This document shows, in pieces, positions 1 to 8,268 of a stretch of 64,000 nucleotides of DNA (positions are counted from its first letter, which is position 1; each line of letters begins with the position of its first letter). Origin of the DNA: Mesorhizobium escarrei (GTDB lineage: Bacteria > Pseudomonadota > Alphaproteobacteria > Rhizobiales > Rhizobiaceae). The notes below the pieces were generated by a model. That model searched no databases and was not told the DNA's origin. It saw nothing but the letters and a program-made list of their open reading frames with translations. The stretch spans positions 1 through 64,000 of the forward strand of contig NZ_CAKXZT010000112.1 in NCBI RefSeq assembly GCF_935825525.1, in the 5' to 3' direction. The position numbers were made by a program, and so were the translations under genes.

Positions 1-37
1 CAAAGCCCTCACAGGGGGAGAAGGGAAAACCAACAGC
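1..37. other. Window-edge intergenic tail
   Basis: A short G-rich stretch lies just past the stop of the release factor gene. Its composition resembles the edge of the intergenic palindromic repeats seen elsewhere in the window, but it is cut by the window start, so it cannot be classed. Confidence 0.25.
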
Positions 38-1645
38 TCAAGCCGCCTTGTCGCGGACCTGGTAATCCTTTACCGCGGCGAAGCGGATCGCCTTCCAGCG
101 CTCGGCCTCGTAGTTGAGCGAGAAGGCGTGCTGGGCCAGGAACACCGGATCGTTGTCGAGGTCGCGGGCGATGTCGCCGCGATGCGCCTCGATGAAGCGA
201 TGCATCTCGGCCTTGTCGTCGGCCGATATCCAGCGGCAGACCGAAAAGCGCGACATCTCGAAATCGACGGGCAGCGTGTATTCGATGCTCAGCCGCTCCT
301 TCAGCACGTCGAGTTGCAGCGCGCCGACGACGCCGACGATCGCCGGCGAACCGTCCTCCGGCGAGAACAGTTGCACAACGCCTTCCTCGGCCATCTGGTG
401 CAGCGCTTCCTTCAGCTTCTTGGCCTTCATCGCGTCGCCGAGACGGACGCGGCGCAGGATTTCCGGCGCGAAATTCGGCACGCCGCGAAACAGGATCTCT
501 TCGCCCTCGGTCAGCGTGTCGCCGATGCGCAGCGTGCCGTGGTTGGGGATGCCGACGACGTCGCCGGCAAAGGCCTCGTCGGCGGTGACGCGGGTGCGGG
601 CGAAGAAGAATTGCGGCGCCGACAGCGACATCGGCTTTCCCGTGCGCACCAGCTTGGCCTTCATGCCGCGCTCGAGCTTGCCCGAGCAAACGCGGACGAA
701 GGCGATACGGTCGCGGTGGTTGGGATCCATGTTGGCCTGGATCTTGAAGACGAAGGAGGTCATCCTATCCTCGGTCGCCTCGACCTTGCGGGTGTCGGCC
801 TCCTGCGCGCGCGGCGGCGGCCCGTAGGCGCCAAGCGCCTCGATCAGGTCGCGCACGCCGTAGTTGCGCAGCGCCGAACCGAAATAGACCGGCGTCAAAT
901 GACCATCGCGGAAGGAATCGATGTCGAGCGGACGGCAGGCTTCGCGCGCCAGTTCCAGCTCCTCGATGAAGGCCTCGCGCTCGTTCTCCGGCAACAGGCC
1001 GGCGACGCGGTTGGAATCGGGACCGTTGACCGGCGTGCGCTCCTTTTCCGCGTCGCCCTTGCGCACGGCGTTCAGCGCCAGGTGGTATGTGCCGGAAAAG
1101 GTCTTGCCGCGGCCGATCGGCCAGGTGATCGGCGCGGTGTCGAGTGCCAGCTTCTGCTCGATCTCGTCGAGGATCTCGAACGGGTCGCGGCTTTCGCGGT
1201 CCATCTTGTTGACGAAGGTGATGATCGGGATGTCACGCAGCCGGCAGACCTCGAACAATTTTAGCGTGCGCGGCTCGATACCCTTGGCGGCGTCGATAAC
1301 CATGACCGCCGCATCGACGGCCGACAGCGTGCGATAGGTATCGTCGGCGAAATCCTCGTGACCGGGCGTATCGAGCAGGTTGAAGACATTGTCCTCATAC
1401 TCGAAGGTCATCACCGAGGTGACGACCGAAATGCCGCGCTCGCGCTCGATCTTCATCCAGTCCGACCGGGTCTGGATGCGATCCTTCTTGGCCTTGACCT
1501 CGCCGGCAAGCTGGATGGCGCCGCCGAACAAAAGCAGCTTTTCGGTCAGCGTCGTCTTGCCGGCGTCCGGATGCGCGATGATCGCGAAAGTGCGGCGGCG
1601 CGCCACCGCGTTCGTGATGTCTTCAGCCAATTTATGGAATCCCAT
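38..1645 (-). CDS. prfC: Peptide chain release factor 3 (RF-3)
   Basis: A cytoplasmic translational GTPase that recycles RF1/RF2 from the ribosome after peptide release. The 535-residue product has the usual family length. The G1 loop AHPDAGKT is at about residues 24-31, the G3 motif DTPGH at 92-96 and the G4 motif NKMD at 146-149, followed by the beta-barrel and RF3-specific C-terminal domains. The N-terminus begins directly with the conserved lead-in to the G domain, which supports the ATG at 1643-1645. It is divergent from the FAD oxidoreductase, with about 120 bases between the two starts. Confidence 0.96.
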   Translation of the reverse strand: MGFHKLAEDITNAVARRRTFAIIAHPDAGKTTLTEKLLLFGGAIQLAGEVKAKKDRIQTRSDWMKIERERGISVVTSVMTFEYEDNVFNLLDTPGHEDFADDTYRTLSAVDAAVMVIDAAKGIEPRTLKLFEVCRLRDIPIITFVNKMDRESRDPFEILDEIEQKLALDTAPITWPIGRGKTFSGTYHLALNAVRKGDAEKERTPVNGPDSNRVAGLLPENEREAFIEELELAREACRPLDIDSFRDGHLTPVYFGSALRNYGVRDLIEALGAYGPPPRAQEADTRKVEATEDRMTSFVFKIQANMDPNHRDRIAFVRVCSGKLERGMKAKLVRTGKPMSLSAPQFFFARTRVTADEAFAGDVVGIPNHGTLRIGDTLTEGEEILFRGVPNFAPEILRRVRLGDAMKAKKLKEALHQMAEEGVVQLFSPEDGSPAIVGVVGALQLDVLKERLSIEYTLPVDFEMSRFSVCRWISADDKAEMHRFIEAHRGDIARDLDNDPVFLAQHAFSLNYEAERWKAIRFAAVKDYQVRDKAA

Positions 1646-1766
1646 GTGGTGCGCGGGCTTCTAGCAGCGCTTTTGCAGCCTGTCGAACAATTTTGGGCAG
1701 ATGGCCGGCCTTGAGATAGGTCCGCCGCAATGGCATCAACAGAGGCGGTTCGACAAAGGTCCATCC

Positions 1767-2843
1767 ATGAGCGCAGCCAAGCACGTCATTGTTGTCGGCG
1801 CCGGCATCATCGGCGCCTCCATCGCCTGGCATCTGGCGAAGGCTGGCGCGAAGGTGACGGTCGTTGCCGACAGCGGCGCCGGCGGCGTCGCCACGCCGAA
1901 TTCCTTTGCCTGGATCAATGCCATCTGGGGCAATCCAGAGCCGTATTTCCGGCTGCGTACCCGTTCGATGGCGGAATGGACGCGGCTTGCTCATGACGTG
2001 CCCAGCATTCCACTCGCCTGGTGCGGCGGCCTGTGCTGGGACCTGCCGCCGGCCGAGTTGGAGGCCTATGCCGTCGAGCACTCTGCCTGGGGCTACGGCA
2101 TCGAGCGCATCGACCGCGTGGGAGCCGCGCGTATAGAGCCCTGTTTGACCGAGCTTCCCGATTTCGCGTTGCATGTCGCGGAGGAAGGCGTCGCCGAGCC
2201 GGTCGCCACCACGCAAGCACTGCTGGCCGACGCCGAGCGGCTTGGCGCGCGGGTGATGGCCGCGACAGCCGTGACCGCGTTGGTGCGGGCAGATGGCAGG
2301 GTTACCGGCGTGGATACGTCAGGCGGACGGATCGCTGCTGATGAGGCGGTAATCGCGGCCGGCGCCGGCTCTCCGGCAATCGCTGCGACGGCCGGGCTAA
2401 AACTGCCGATCGAGACGTCGCCCGGCCTGATCGTCCACTCACGCCCCTACACGAAGCTGCTCAACGGCCTAGTGATCGGAGACCGGCTGCATATGCGCCA
2501 GACTGCCGAGGGCCGTATCATCGCCGGTTCGGATTTCGGCGGCGCCGATCCGGGCCTGGATGCCGAAGCCACCGCTCACGAGCTGTTTGCGGCGATGGCG
2601 AGCATGCTGCGCGGCGCCGACGGGCTGGAATTGGATTTCCACACGGTCGGCTATCGGCCGACGCCGATCGACGGCTTTCCGATCATCGGACGGGCTCAAG
2701 GCGTGAGCGGCCTTTATGTCGCGGTCATGCATTCCGGCATTACGCTGGCGCCAGCCGTTGGCCTGTTCGCCGCCCAGGAAACCCTGGACGACGCGCGCGA
2801 TCCGCTACTTGAGCCCTATGGGCTGGCGCGGTTCACTCAATAG
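1767..2843 (+). CDS. FAD-dependent oxidoreductase (glycine/D-amino acid oxidase, DadA family)
   Basis: A DAO-family flavoprotein predicted to oxidise an amine or amino acid. It has 358 residues from the ATG at 1767, which follows an AAAGG ribosome site. The frame is open 22 codons further upstream, but that stretch has no family character. The Rossmann motif GAGIIG is at residues 11-16, and a C-terminal GYRP-TPIDGFPIIG segment is typical of the family's FAD-binding end. The substrate cannot be read from sequence. The stop overlaps the convergent amidase stop by 7 bases, so the two genes share no terminator space. Confidence 0.85.
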   Translation: MSAAKHVIVVGAGIIGASIAWHLAKAGAKVTVVADSGAGGVATPNSFAWINAIWGNPEPYFRLRTRSMAEWTRLAHDVPSIPLAWCGGLCWDLPPAELEAYAVEHSAWGYGIERIDRVGAARIEPCLTELPDFALHVAEEGVAEPVATTQALLADAERLGARVMAATAVTALVRADGRVTGVDTSGGRIAADEAVIAAGAGSPAIAATAGLKLPIETSPGLIVHSRPYTKLLNGLVIGDRLHMRQTAEGRIIAGSDFGGADPGLDAEATAHELFAAMASMLRGADGLELDFHTVGYRPTPIDGFPIIGRAQGVSGLYVAVMHSGITLAPAVGLFAAQETLDDARDPLLEPYGLARFTQ

Positions 2844-4210
2844 CCGGGCGGACGGCGAAAACCGCCGGTTAGCGGCGCTATTGCCCTCGCGATGCCGAGC
2901 AGCCGCGATTCGGACCAGCGGCGGCCGACCAGTTGCAGGCCGATGGGCAGGCCGTCGCGGTCCTGCCCGCAAGACATCGACAGTGCGGGGTGGCCGCTGT
3001 AGTTGAACACCGCGCCATAGGCCGGCAGCATCCAGTAGCTCTGCTCCCTGTCATCGACCTTGATCGGTGTTCCCGGCTCGCAATGCGGAAAGGCCGTGGT
3101 CATGGCGACGGGGCAAAGCAAGACATCGCAACCTTCAAAAAACCGGTCCCACGCAAGGATTGACGAGTCGCGGCGGGCGAGCGCGTCGAACCAGCGCGAG
3201 ACCGGCGTCGGTTGTTCTGGCGGCTCTGGCTGCGCAGCCTCCAGCATCATGCCGATCAGCGCGCCGCCTTGCGTCAGATCGTCATGCAGGTCGAGCGTCG
3301 GGAGTCTTGCTTCCTCGACGGCCGCGCCCGCAGATTTGAGTTGCTCGGCCAGATTTTCCACCGCGGCCCTGATCTCGCCGGCCACCGGAAAACCCGGAAA
3401 GGCCGGCGCGAAAGCGATGCGCAGGGTCTTGAGATCAAGCTTCGGCATGTCCTCGACCGGCACCGGCGCAAGGTCGGCGTCGCTACCGTCCGGTCCTGCG
3501 ATGATCCCCAGGATCAGCGCCAAATCTTCGACGCTGCGTGCCAGCGGACCAATGCAGGACATCAGCCGCACGCTGCGCGGCGCACCAGTGGGGTCGGGAA
3601 AAGCGCCGGCCAATGAGACGCGATGCTCGGTCGGCTTGAGGCCATAGACGCCGCAGAAGGCGGCCGGCAAGCGGATCGAATCCTGCATATCGGTGCCGAG
3701 CTCGAATGGTGTCATGCCCGTGCAAAGTGCTGCCGCCGCCCCCCCGCTGGAGCCGCCGGCGGTGCGCTGGAGGTTCCACGGATTGCCGGTGCGGCCGAAT
3801 AGCGGATTGTTGGACTGCCAGTCGGCCAGCATCGTTGCGACGTTTGTCTTGCCGACCAGCACGCCGCCGGCCGCCTTCAACCTGAGAACGACCGGGCTGT
3901 CCTGCCTGGCCACATAGTCTGCAAAGGGCGGGAAGCCGACCGTGGTCTTCATCCCCAATGTTTCGTGCGTGTCCTTGAGCGTGAACGGCACGCCATGCAG
4001 CGGCCCGAGGGCGTCGCCGCGCGCCTGGGCTTCGTCGGCTTTCTTCGCTCGAGCGCGAGCCCCTTCCCTGTCGAGCGTGACGACTGCGTTGACCGCCTCA
4101 TTGTGCCTGTCGATCTGCGCCAGATGCGCGTCCAGCGCTTCCACGGCGGAAATCTTGCGGTCGCGAATGGCGGCAGCGAGTTCAATAGTCGAGGAAAAGA
4201 CGAGGTCCAT
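2837..4210 (-). CDS. Amidase signature family hydrolase
   Basis: A 457-residue member of the amidase signature family, which hydrolyses amide bonds with a Ser-cisSer-Lys triad. Candidate residues are Lys79 (in FTLKD), Ser154 (in GGSSGG) and Ser178. The 24-residue spacing between the two serines matches known members. The motif before the nucleophile is unusual: GTDMQDSIR replaces the common GTDTGGSIR, so the oxyanion-loop glycines are changed while the serine stays. The start is the ATG at 4208-4210, behind a CGGAGC ribosome site. It faces the FAD oxidoreductase and may act with it in amine or amide breakdown, but that is only inferred from position. It is not GatA-like in context, as no gatB or gatC is present. 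Confidence 0.82.
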   Translation of the reverse strand: MDLVFSSTIELAAAIRDRKISAVEALDAHLAQIDRHNEAVNAVVTLDREGARARAKKADEAQARGDALGPLHGVPFTLKDTHETLGMKTTVGFPPFADYVARQDSPVVLRLKAAGGVLVGKTNVATMLADWQSNNPLFGRTGNPWNLQRTAGGSSGGAAAALCTGMTPFELGTDMQDSIRLPAAFCGVYGLKPTEHRVSLAGAFPDPTGAPRSVRLMSCIGPLARSVEDLALILGIIAGPDGSDADLAPVPVEDMPKLDLKTLRIAFAPAFPGFPVAGEIRAAVENLAEQLKSAGAAVEEARLPTLDLHDDLTQGGALIGMMLEAAQPEPPEQPTPVSRWFDALARRDSSILAWDRFFEGCDVLLCPVAMTTAFPHCEPGTPIKVDDREQSYWMLPAYGAVFNYSGHPALSMSCGQDRDGLPIGLQLVGRRWSESRLLGIARAIAPLTGGFRRPPGY

Positions 4211-4377
4211 GACGAATGCTCCGGCTTGCTAGCGGCGCCAGCCTCACCAAATGGCGGACTACGGCGCGTCTTCAAGCAGAACTCAGCATTCGAGGACAGG
4301 CGGTGCTTGATCGGAATTGCGCTGCGAGGGTCTGCTGAGGGGGCGCTGTCCCGCGATGTTGCCGCGATAGCAAGGAT

Positions 4378-5178
4378 CTACACGGCCAGCGCCAGCCTTA
4401 CCGGTTCCGGCGCAAACGGACGAATGGTCATGCCGTCTCTGGTAATGGTGACGAAGCTAGAGGGCGGGATCGGCTGCCAGTCGCCGCCGTCACGGTCGAA
4501 AGGCTCCGACATAAGGCATCGCCCGCCGCCATTACCGAAGGCGGAGGTGTAGAGCGTCGGCGCGTGGGCATCGGTCGCATAGCGCACCGCATGGAGCGAT
4601 TCGCCGTCCGACAAGGCGGCGGTAAGTCTCAGCGCCGGTTCGAAGCCGGCGCGGCGCGAGGCGTCCATAACGCGGCTGGTGGCGCGGAGAACAGCGCCCT
4701 CCGGATCACCCGACAGTCCTTCGTCGATCATCAGGAGAAAGAAGAGTTCGGAATCGGTGGTGCCTTCGCGCTGGGCGAAGCCCGCGTCGGAGAGCGAATT
4801 TTCCAGCGCGCGGCGGATTCTTTCGAAGCCGCCGATCTGGCCGTTGTGCATGAACGACCAGCGGCCGGCAGTGAAGGGATGACAGTTCATGCGGCTGGTG
4901 GCGCCGCCGGTCGAGGCGCGCACATGGGCAAGGAACAGGCTGGACCTGATCTGGCGGCACAGGCTCTTCAGATTGGGATCGGACCAGGCCGGCAGGATGT
5001 CGCGATAGAGACCCGGTTCGGGCCGGTCGCCGTACCAGGCGAGGCCAAATCCATCGCCATTGGTCGGCGACTTGGCTTCCTGGGCGCAATGGCTCTGGGC
5101 GATCAGCGAATGGCAGGGTGCCGTGACAATGTCTTCGAGAAAGACCGCTTCGCCAAGATAGGCCGCCCACCGGCACAT
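4378..5178 (-). CDS. Class II glutamine amidotransferase (YafJ/EgtC-like)
   Basis: A 266-residue stand-alone glutaminase-type domain of the Ntn hydrolase fold. The mature nucleophile would be Cys2, exposed after removal of Met1 (MCRWAAY). Glutamine-site motifs NGDGFG, HVRAST, NCHPF, HNGQI and GTTDSE are all visible in order. EgtC hydrolyses a gamma-glutamyl bond in ergothioneine synthesis, but no egtB or egtD is nearby, so the substrate is unknown here. It is the downstream gene of a pair: the small membrane protein gene ends 12 bases before this start, and a GAGAAG ribosome site precedes the ATG. Confidence 0.85.
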   Translation of the reverse strand: MCRWAAYLGEAVFLEDIVTAPCHSLIAQSHCAQEAKSPTNGDGFGLAWYGDRPEPGLYRDILPAWSDPNLKSLCRQIRSSLFLAHVRASTGGATSRMNCHPFTAGRWSFMHNGQIGGFERIRRALENSLSDAGFAQREGTTDSELFFLLMIDEGLSGDPEGAVLRATSRVMDASRRAGFEPALRLTAALSDGESLHAVRYATDAHAPTLYTSAFGNGGGRCLMSEPFDRDGGDWQPIPPSSFVTITRDGMTIRPFAPEPVRLALAV

Positions 5179-5190
5179 CGGTTAATCTTC

Positions 5191-5445
5191 TCAGGCGCGA
5201 TCCATGAGAGCCGCAGGCTCCTTGATCGCGTGTGTACCTCTGTTGTGCGTGCGCTCATAGAGCTCGCGAACGATTCGGCTGGCCGTAGTCTCAAACAGAA
5301 ACGGCAAGAAGGCGTGAATGAGCGCGGCGAACGCTGCCATCAACAGACGCGAGCAGAACCACGCCGCGAAGGCCATGTGGCTGAAATAAGTCTCCCCCAC
5401 CTTGGCCGGGTGAGAGGTAAAGAGCCTTGCAAGCGGTGTCGTCAT
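5191..5445 (-). CDS. Small membrane protein, DUF6356-like
   Basis: An 84-residue protein with an N-terminal FTSHPAKVGETYFSHM segment, a hydrophobic stretch from about residue 26 to 51 and a basic tail. This pattern matches the DUF6356 family of small alphaproteobacterial proteins, which has no known function. A strong GGAGGG ribosome site sits 6 bases before the ATG at 5443-5445. A much longer frame reads through this gene from further upstream, but only this C-terminal part looks like protein. It is probably co-transcribed with the glutamine amidotransferase. Confidence 0.75.
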   Translation of the reverse strand: MTTPLARLFTSHPAKVGETYFSHMAFAAWFCSRLLMAAFAALIHAFLPFLFETTASRIVRELYERTHNRGTHAIKEPAALMDRA

Positions 5446-5559
5446 GGTGGTCCCTCCTGCCGGGATAAGCCCCGATGCTGAGTATTCTGACACGAAGTTT
5501 TGATTGATCGGTCCCAAAATATCCTTGTGTTCGGCCAGTTGTTGGGACAAGCATCCCAT

Positions 5560-6030
5560 ATGCCGCTGGAAATCGATGAGATCGACCGAAGATTGCTGGC
5601 CGAGTTGCAACGCGACGGCACATTGTCGGTCGACCAATTGTCGCAAAGAGTGTCGCTGTCGCGCAACGCCTGCTGGCGCCGGGTCAAGCGGCTGGAAGAA
5701 GACGGTGTCATTACCGGCCGGGTGGCGCTGGTCGATGCCGACAAGCTCGGCCTCGGCCTTTCGGTGTTCGTCCTGATCCGGACCTCCAATCACGATCCGG
5801 ACTGGCTGCAGAAATTCCGGGCGGCGGTGACCGGTCTTCCAGAGATCACCGGCGTCTACCGCATGTCCGGCGACCTCGATTATGTGCTGCGTGCCCGAGT
5901 CGCCGACGTCAAGGCCTATGACCGGCTCTATCAGCGGCTGATCGCCAAGGTGGCGCTGTCGGATGTTTCGGCCTCTTTCGTCATGGAGGAGATCAAGGAG
6001 ACGACGGTCGTTCCCGTAGAACTGCGCTGA
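5560..6030 (+). CDS. Lrp/AsnC-family transcriptional regulator
   Basis: A 156-residue regulator of the feast/famine family. The N-terminal winged helix-turn-helix spans about residues 5-55 (IDEIDRRLL, then VDQLSQRVSLSRNACWRRV), followed by a RAM/AsnC ligand-binding domain that includes GVYRMSGDLDYVL. The ATG at 5560 is chosen because family members start a few residues before the DEIDRRLL-type motif. The open frame extends to 5500 without family similarity. It is divergent from the small membrane protein and glutamine amidotransferase pair, with 114 bases between them, so those genes are the first candidates for its targets. Confidence 0.9.
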   Translation: MPLEIDEIDRRLLAELQRDGTLSVDQLSQRVSLSRNACWRRVKRLEEDGVITGRVALVDADKLGLGLSVFVLIRTSNHDPDWLQKFRAAVTGLPEITGVYRMSGDLDYVLRARVADVKAYDRLYQRLIAKVALSDVSASFVMEEIKETTVVPVELR

Positions 6031-6114
6031 AACGGAACTGCGCTGAAAGAAAGCCGTTGATAGCCCAGCCGCCGAGTTGACTGAACCGGCATTGGTAGCG
6101 ATAGGATCAGCCTC

Positions 6115-6600
6115 ATGCGCGCAGCCCTCTACACTTCCTCCGTCATCGGTCCGGCCGTCGGCTTCGTCAGGCTGCCGCATGGCGAAGGCCTGCCGCTTCC
6201 CGCCTATGAAAGCCCGGGCGCCGCAGGCATGGATCTGCGCGCCGCGGTCCCCGACGACCGGCCGCTGCTGATCCTGCCGGGAAAACGCGCGCTGGTGCCG
6301 ACCGGACTGATCCTGGAGATCCCGGAGGGCCTGGAAGGCCAGGTCCGACCGCGCTCAGGCCTAGCCTTTAAGCATGGTCTCACCTGCCTCAACACGCCGG
6401 GCACCATCGACAGCGACTATCGCGGCGAGGTCAAGGTGCTGCTGATCAATCTCGGCGACGAGGATTTCGCGGTGACGCGCGGCATGCGGATCGCCCAGAT
6501 CGTCTTCGCCCCGGTGACGCAGGCGACGGTCGAGGAGCGCAGCCTGGCCGGCGGCACGGCGCGCGGCTCCGGTGGCTTCGGATCGACCGGCACCGCCTGA
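6115..6600 (+). CDS. dut: dUTP diphosphatase
   Basis: A homotrimeric dUTPase that hydrolyses dUTP to dUMP and pyrophosphate, keeping uracil out of DNA and feeding thymidylate synthesis. The 161-residue product shows the five family motifs: [41 protein letters not shown] and a C-terminal glycine-rich [10 protein letters not shown] tail that closes over the active site. Its stop TGA shares one base with the ATG of the HAD phosphatase (TGATG), which implies translational coupling. Confidence 0.96.
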   Translation: MRAALYTSSVIGPAVGFVRLPHGEGLPLPAYESPGAAGMDLRAAVPDDRPLLILPGKRALVPTGLILEIPEGLEGQVRPRSGLAFKHGLTCLNTPGTIDSDYRGEVKVLLINLGDEDFAVTRGMRIAQIVFAPVTQATVEERSLAGGTARGSGGFGSTGTA

Positions 6601-7262
6601 TGCTTTGGCCCCTACCCAAACTGGTCATCTTCGATTGCGACGGGGTTCTGGTCGACACCGAGAACCTGGCCAATCGGCGCCTCGCCGAATGGCTCAGCGC
6701 TGCCGGCTATCCGGCGAGCTTCGAATATTGCCGCAAGAATTTCTCCGGCCGCAGCATGGTCTCGGTGCAGAAGGAAGTCGAGGCGACCGGAGTCAGCCTC
6801 GGCGCCGATTTCGTCGAACGCTGGAACGCCGGCCTGCCGGACCTGTTCGCGCATGGCGTCGAAGCCGTCCCCTATGTCAGGGATTTTATCGAAGCCGTGC
6901 ACGCGGCCGGCATCGCAACTTGCGTCGCTTCATCGGCACGGGTGTCTAAAATGCACATCACGCTCGGCCAGACCGGACTGCTGCCGCTGTTCAAGCAAGC
7001 GCTGTTCAGCTCGACAATGGTCTCGCGCGGCAAGCCGTTTCCCGACCTGTTCCTGCATGCCGCAAGCACGATGGGCTTCGCGCCCGCCGATTGCATCGTC
7101 ATCGAGGACAGCGTCGCCGGGACGTTAGCCGGCATTGCCGCCGGCATGCGCGTCTACTCCTACCACGGCGACCCGCACTCCGACCGCGACGGCCTGACCG
7201 AGGCCGGCGGCGTCCTGTTCGACGACATGCGCGAACTGGCCGGGCTGGTGCCGATCCACTGA
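6600..7262 (+). CDS. HAD-family phosphatase (beta-phosphoglucomutase-like)
   Basis: A 220-residue HAD superfamily hydrolase of subclass I. Motif I is FDCDGVLVD, with Asp12 and Asp14 as nucleophile and general acid. Motif II is VASSAR, motif III is the lysine of GKPFPD and motif IV is VIEDSVAG. The family covers sugar phosphatases and phosphomutases, so the substrate is not assigned. It overlaps the dut stop by one base. The pairing with dut might suggest nucleotide clean-up, but that is only inferred. Confidence 0.85.
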   Translation: MLWPLPKLVIFDCDGVLVDTENLANRRLAEWLSAAGYPASFEYCRKNFSGRSMVSVQKEVEATGVSLGADFVERWNAGLPDLFAHGVEAVPYVRDFIEAVHAAGIATCVASSARVSKMHITLGQTGLLPLFKQALFSSTMVSRGKPFPDLFLHAASTMGFAPADCIVIEDSVAGTLAGIAAGMRVYSYHGDPHSDRDGLTEAGGVLFDDMRELAGLVPIH

Positions 7263-7464
7263 TCTGATATCGAGCTGCTTCTCCGGGTGTACGCCTCGGT
7301 CGTCCGTATCAGCTTTCGAACGCTCGACAGTGCGAGGCGTCAAGGGGTCCGACGCATTGGACAAATTGGCAGGAAAGAACGCCAATCGCTTCTGAACCAA
7401 TCGCATTCGTTTGCCCGGCGCGCGACGGCGGGATAAAATGCGCTTCGCACTCTGGGGAGCATCC

Positions 7465-8268
7465 ATGGACAAGGGCAAAATATTTCGCCACCTGCACAGC
7501 TCGATCTTCGTCATGCCCAATCCCTGGGACGTCGGCACGACGAAACTGCTGGCATCCTTCGGTTTCAAGGCGTTGGCAACGACCAGCGCCGGCTTTGCCT
7601 TTTCGCGTGGCCTGCCCGATGGTGCGGTGAGCTTCGAGGCGATGATCCACCACTGCCGCGACGTGACTGCGGCGACCGGCCTGCCGGTCTCGGCCGATCT
7701 CGAAAAGGGCAAGGGCGACAGCGCTACAAGTGCATCCGAAACCATCTTCGCGGCCGAAGCGGCAGGCCTCGCCGGCTGCTCGATCGAGGACCACACCGGC
7801 GAGCCCGAGAAGCCGATCTATGATTTTTCGCATGCGGTCGAGCGCGTCGCCGCTGCAGCCGAGGCGGCGCGGGCGCTGAAGCACGATTTCGTCTTCACCG
7901 CGCGGGCCGAGAATTTTCTATGGGGCAAGCCCGACATCGACGACACGATCAAGCGGCTGCAAGCCTTCGAGAAGGCCGGCGCCGACGTGCTCTACGCGCC
8001 AGGCCTCGGCGATATCGAGACGGTGCAGACCGTCTGCTCGGCGCTGACCAAGCCGGTCAACGTCATGGTCAGGCCCGGCTTCACCATCGCCGATCTTGCC
8101 CTGGCAGGGGTCAAGCGCATTTCGCTCGGGCCCTGGCTGACCAATTACGCCTTCGGCATGCTGGAGACGGCGGCGCGTGAGATCCAGCAGGACGGCACCT
8201 TCGGCTTCACCCACGCCGCCATGCCGTTCGGCAAGCTGCAGGCGTTGTTTGCCGAACCCAACGCATGA
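7465..8268 (+). CDS. Isocitrate lyase/phosphoenolpyruvate mutase family protein
   Basis: A 267-residue TIM-barrel enzyme of the ICL/PEP mutase superfamily, which makes or breaks C-C or P-C bonds beside a carboxylate. Visible features are the N-terminal MPNPWDVGTTKLL segment, SADLEKGKGD in place of the more usual ADxExG-G loop, and EDHTGEP. The KKCGH loop of true isocitrate lyases is absent, so a 2-methylisocitrate-lyase-like or oxaloacetate-acting role is more likely. The ATG at 7465 is preceded by GGGGAG. In-frame ATGs further upstream lack a good site. The stop overlaps the next ATG by four bases, so the two genes form an operon. Confidence 0.83.
   Translation: MDKGKIFRHLHSSIFVMPNPWDVGTTKLLASFGFKALATTSAGFAFSRGLPDGAVSFEAMIHHCRDVTAATGLPVSADLEKGKGDSATSASETIFAAEAAGLAGCSIEDHTGEPEKPIYDFSHAVERVAAAAEAARALKHDFVFTARAENFLWGKPDIDDTIKRLQAFEKAGADVLYAPGLGDIETVQTVCSALTKPVNVMVRPGFTIADLALAGVKRISLGPWLTNYAFGMLETAAREIQQDGTFGFTHAAMPFGKLQALFAEPNA

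Noticed and set aside
5191..6180. A 329-codon frame spanning the Lrp regulator antisense and the DUF6356-like gene
   Set aside because: Only the last 84 codons look like protein and have a ribosome site; the rest mirrors the regulator gene.
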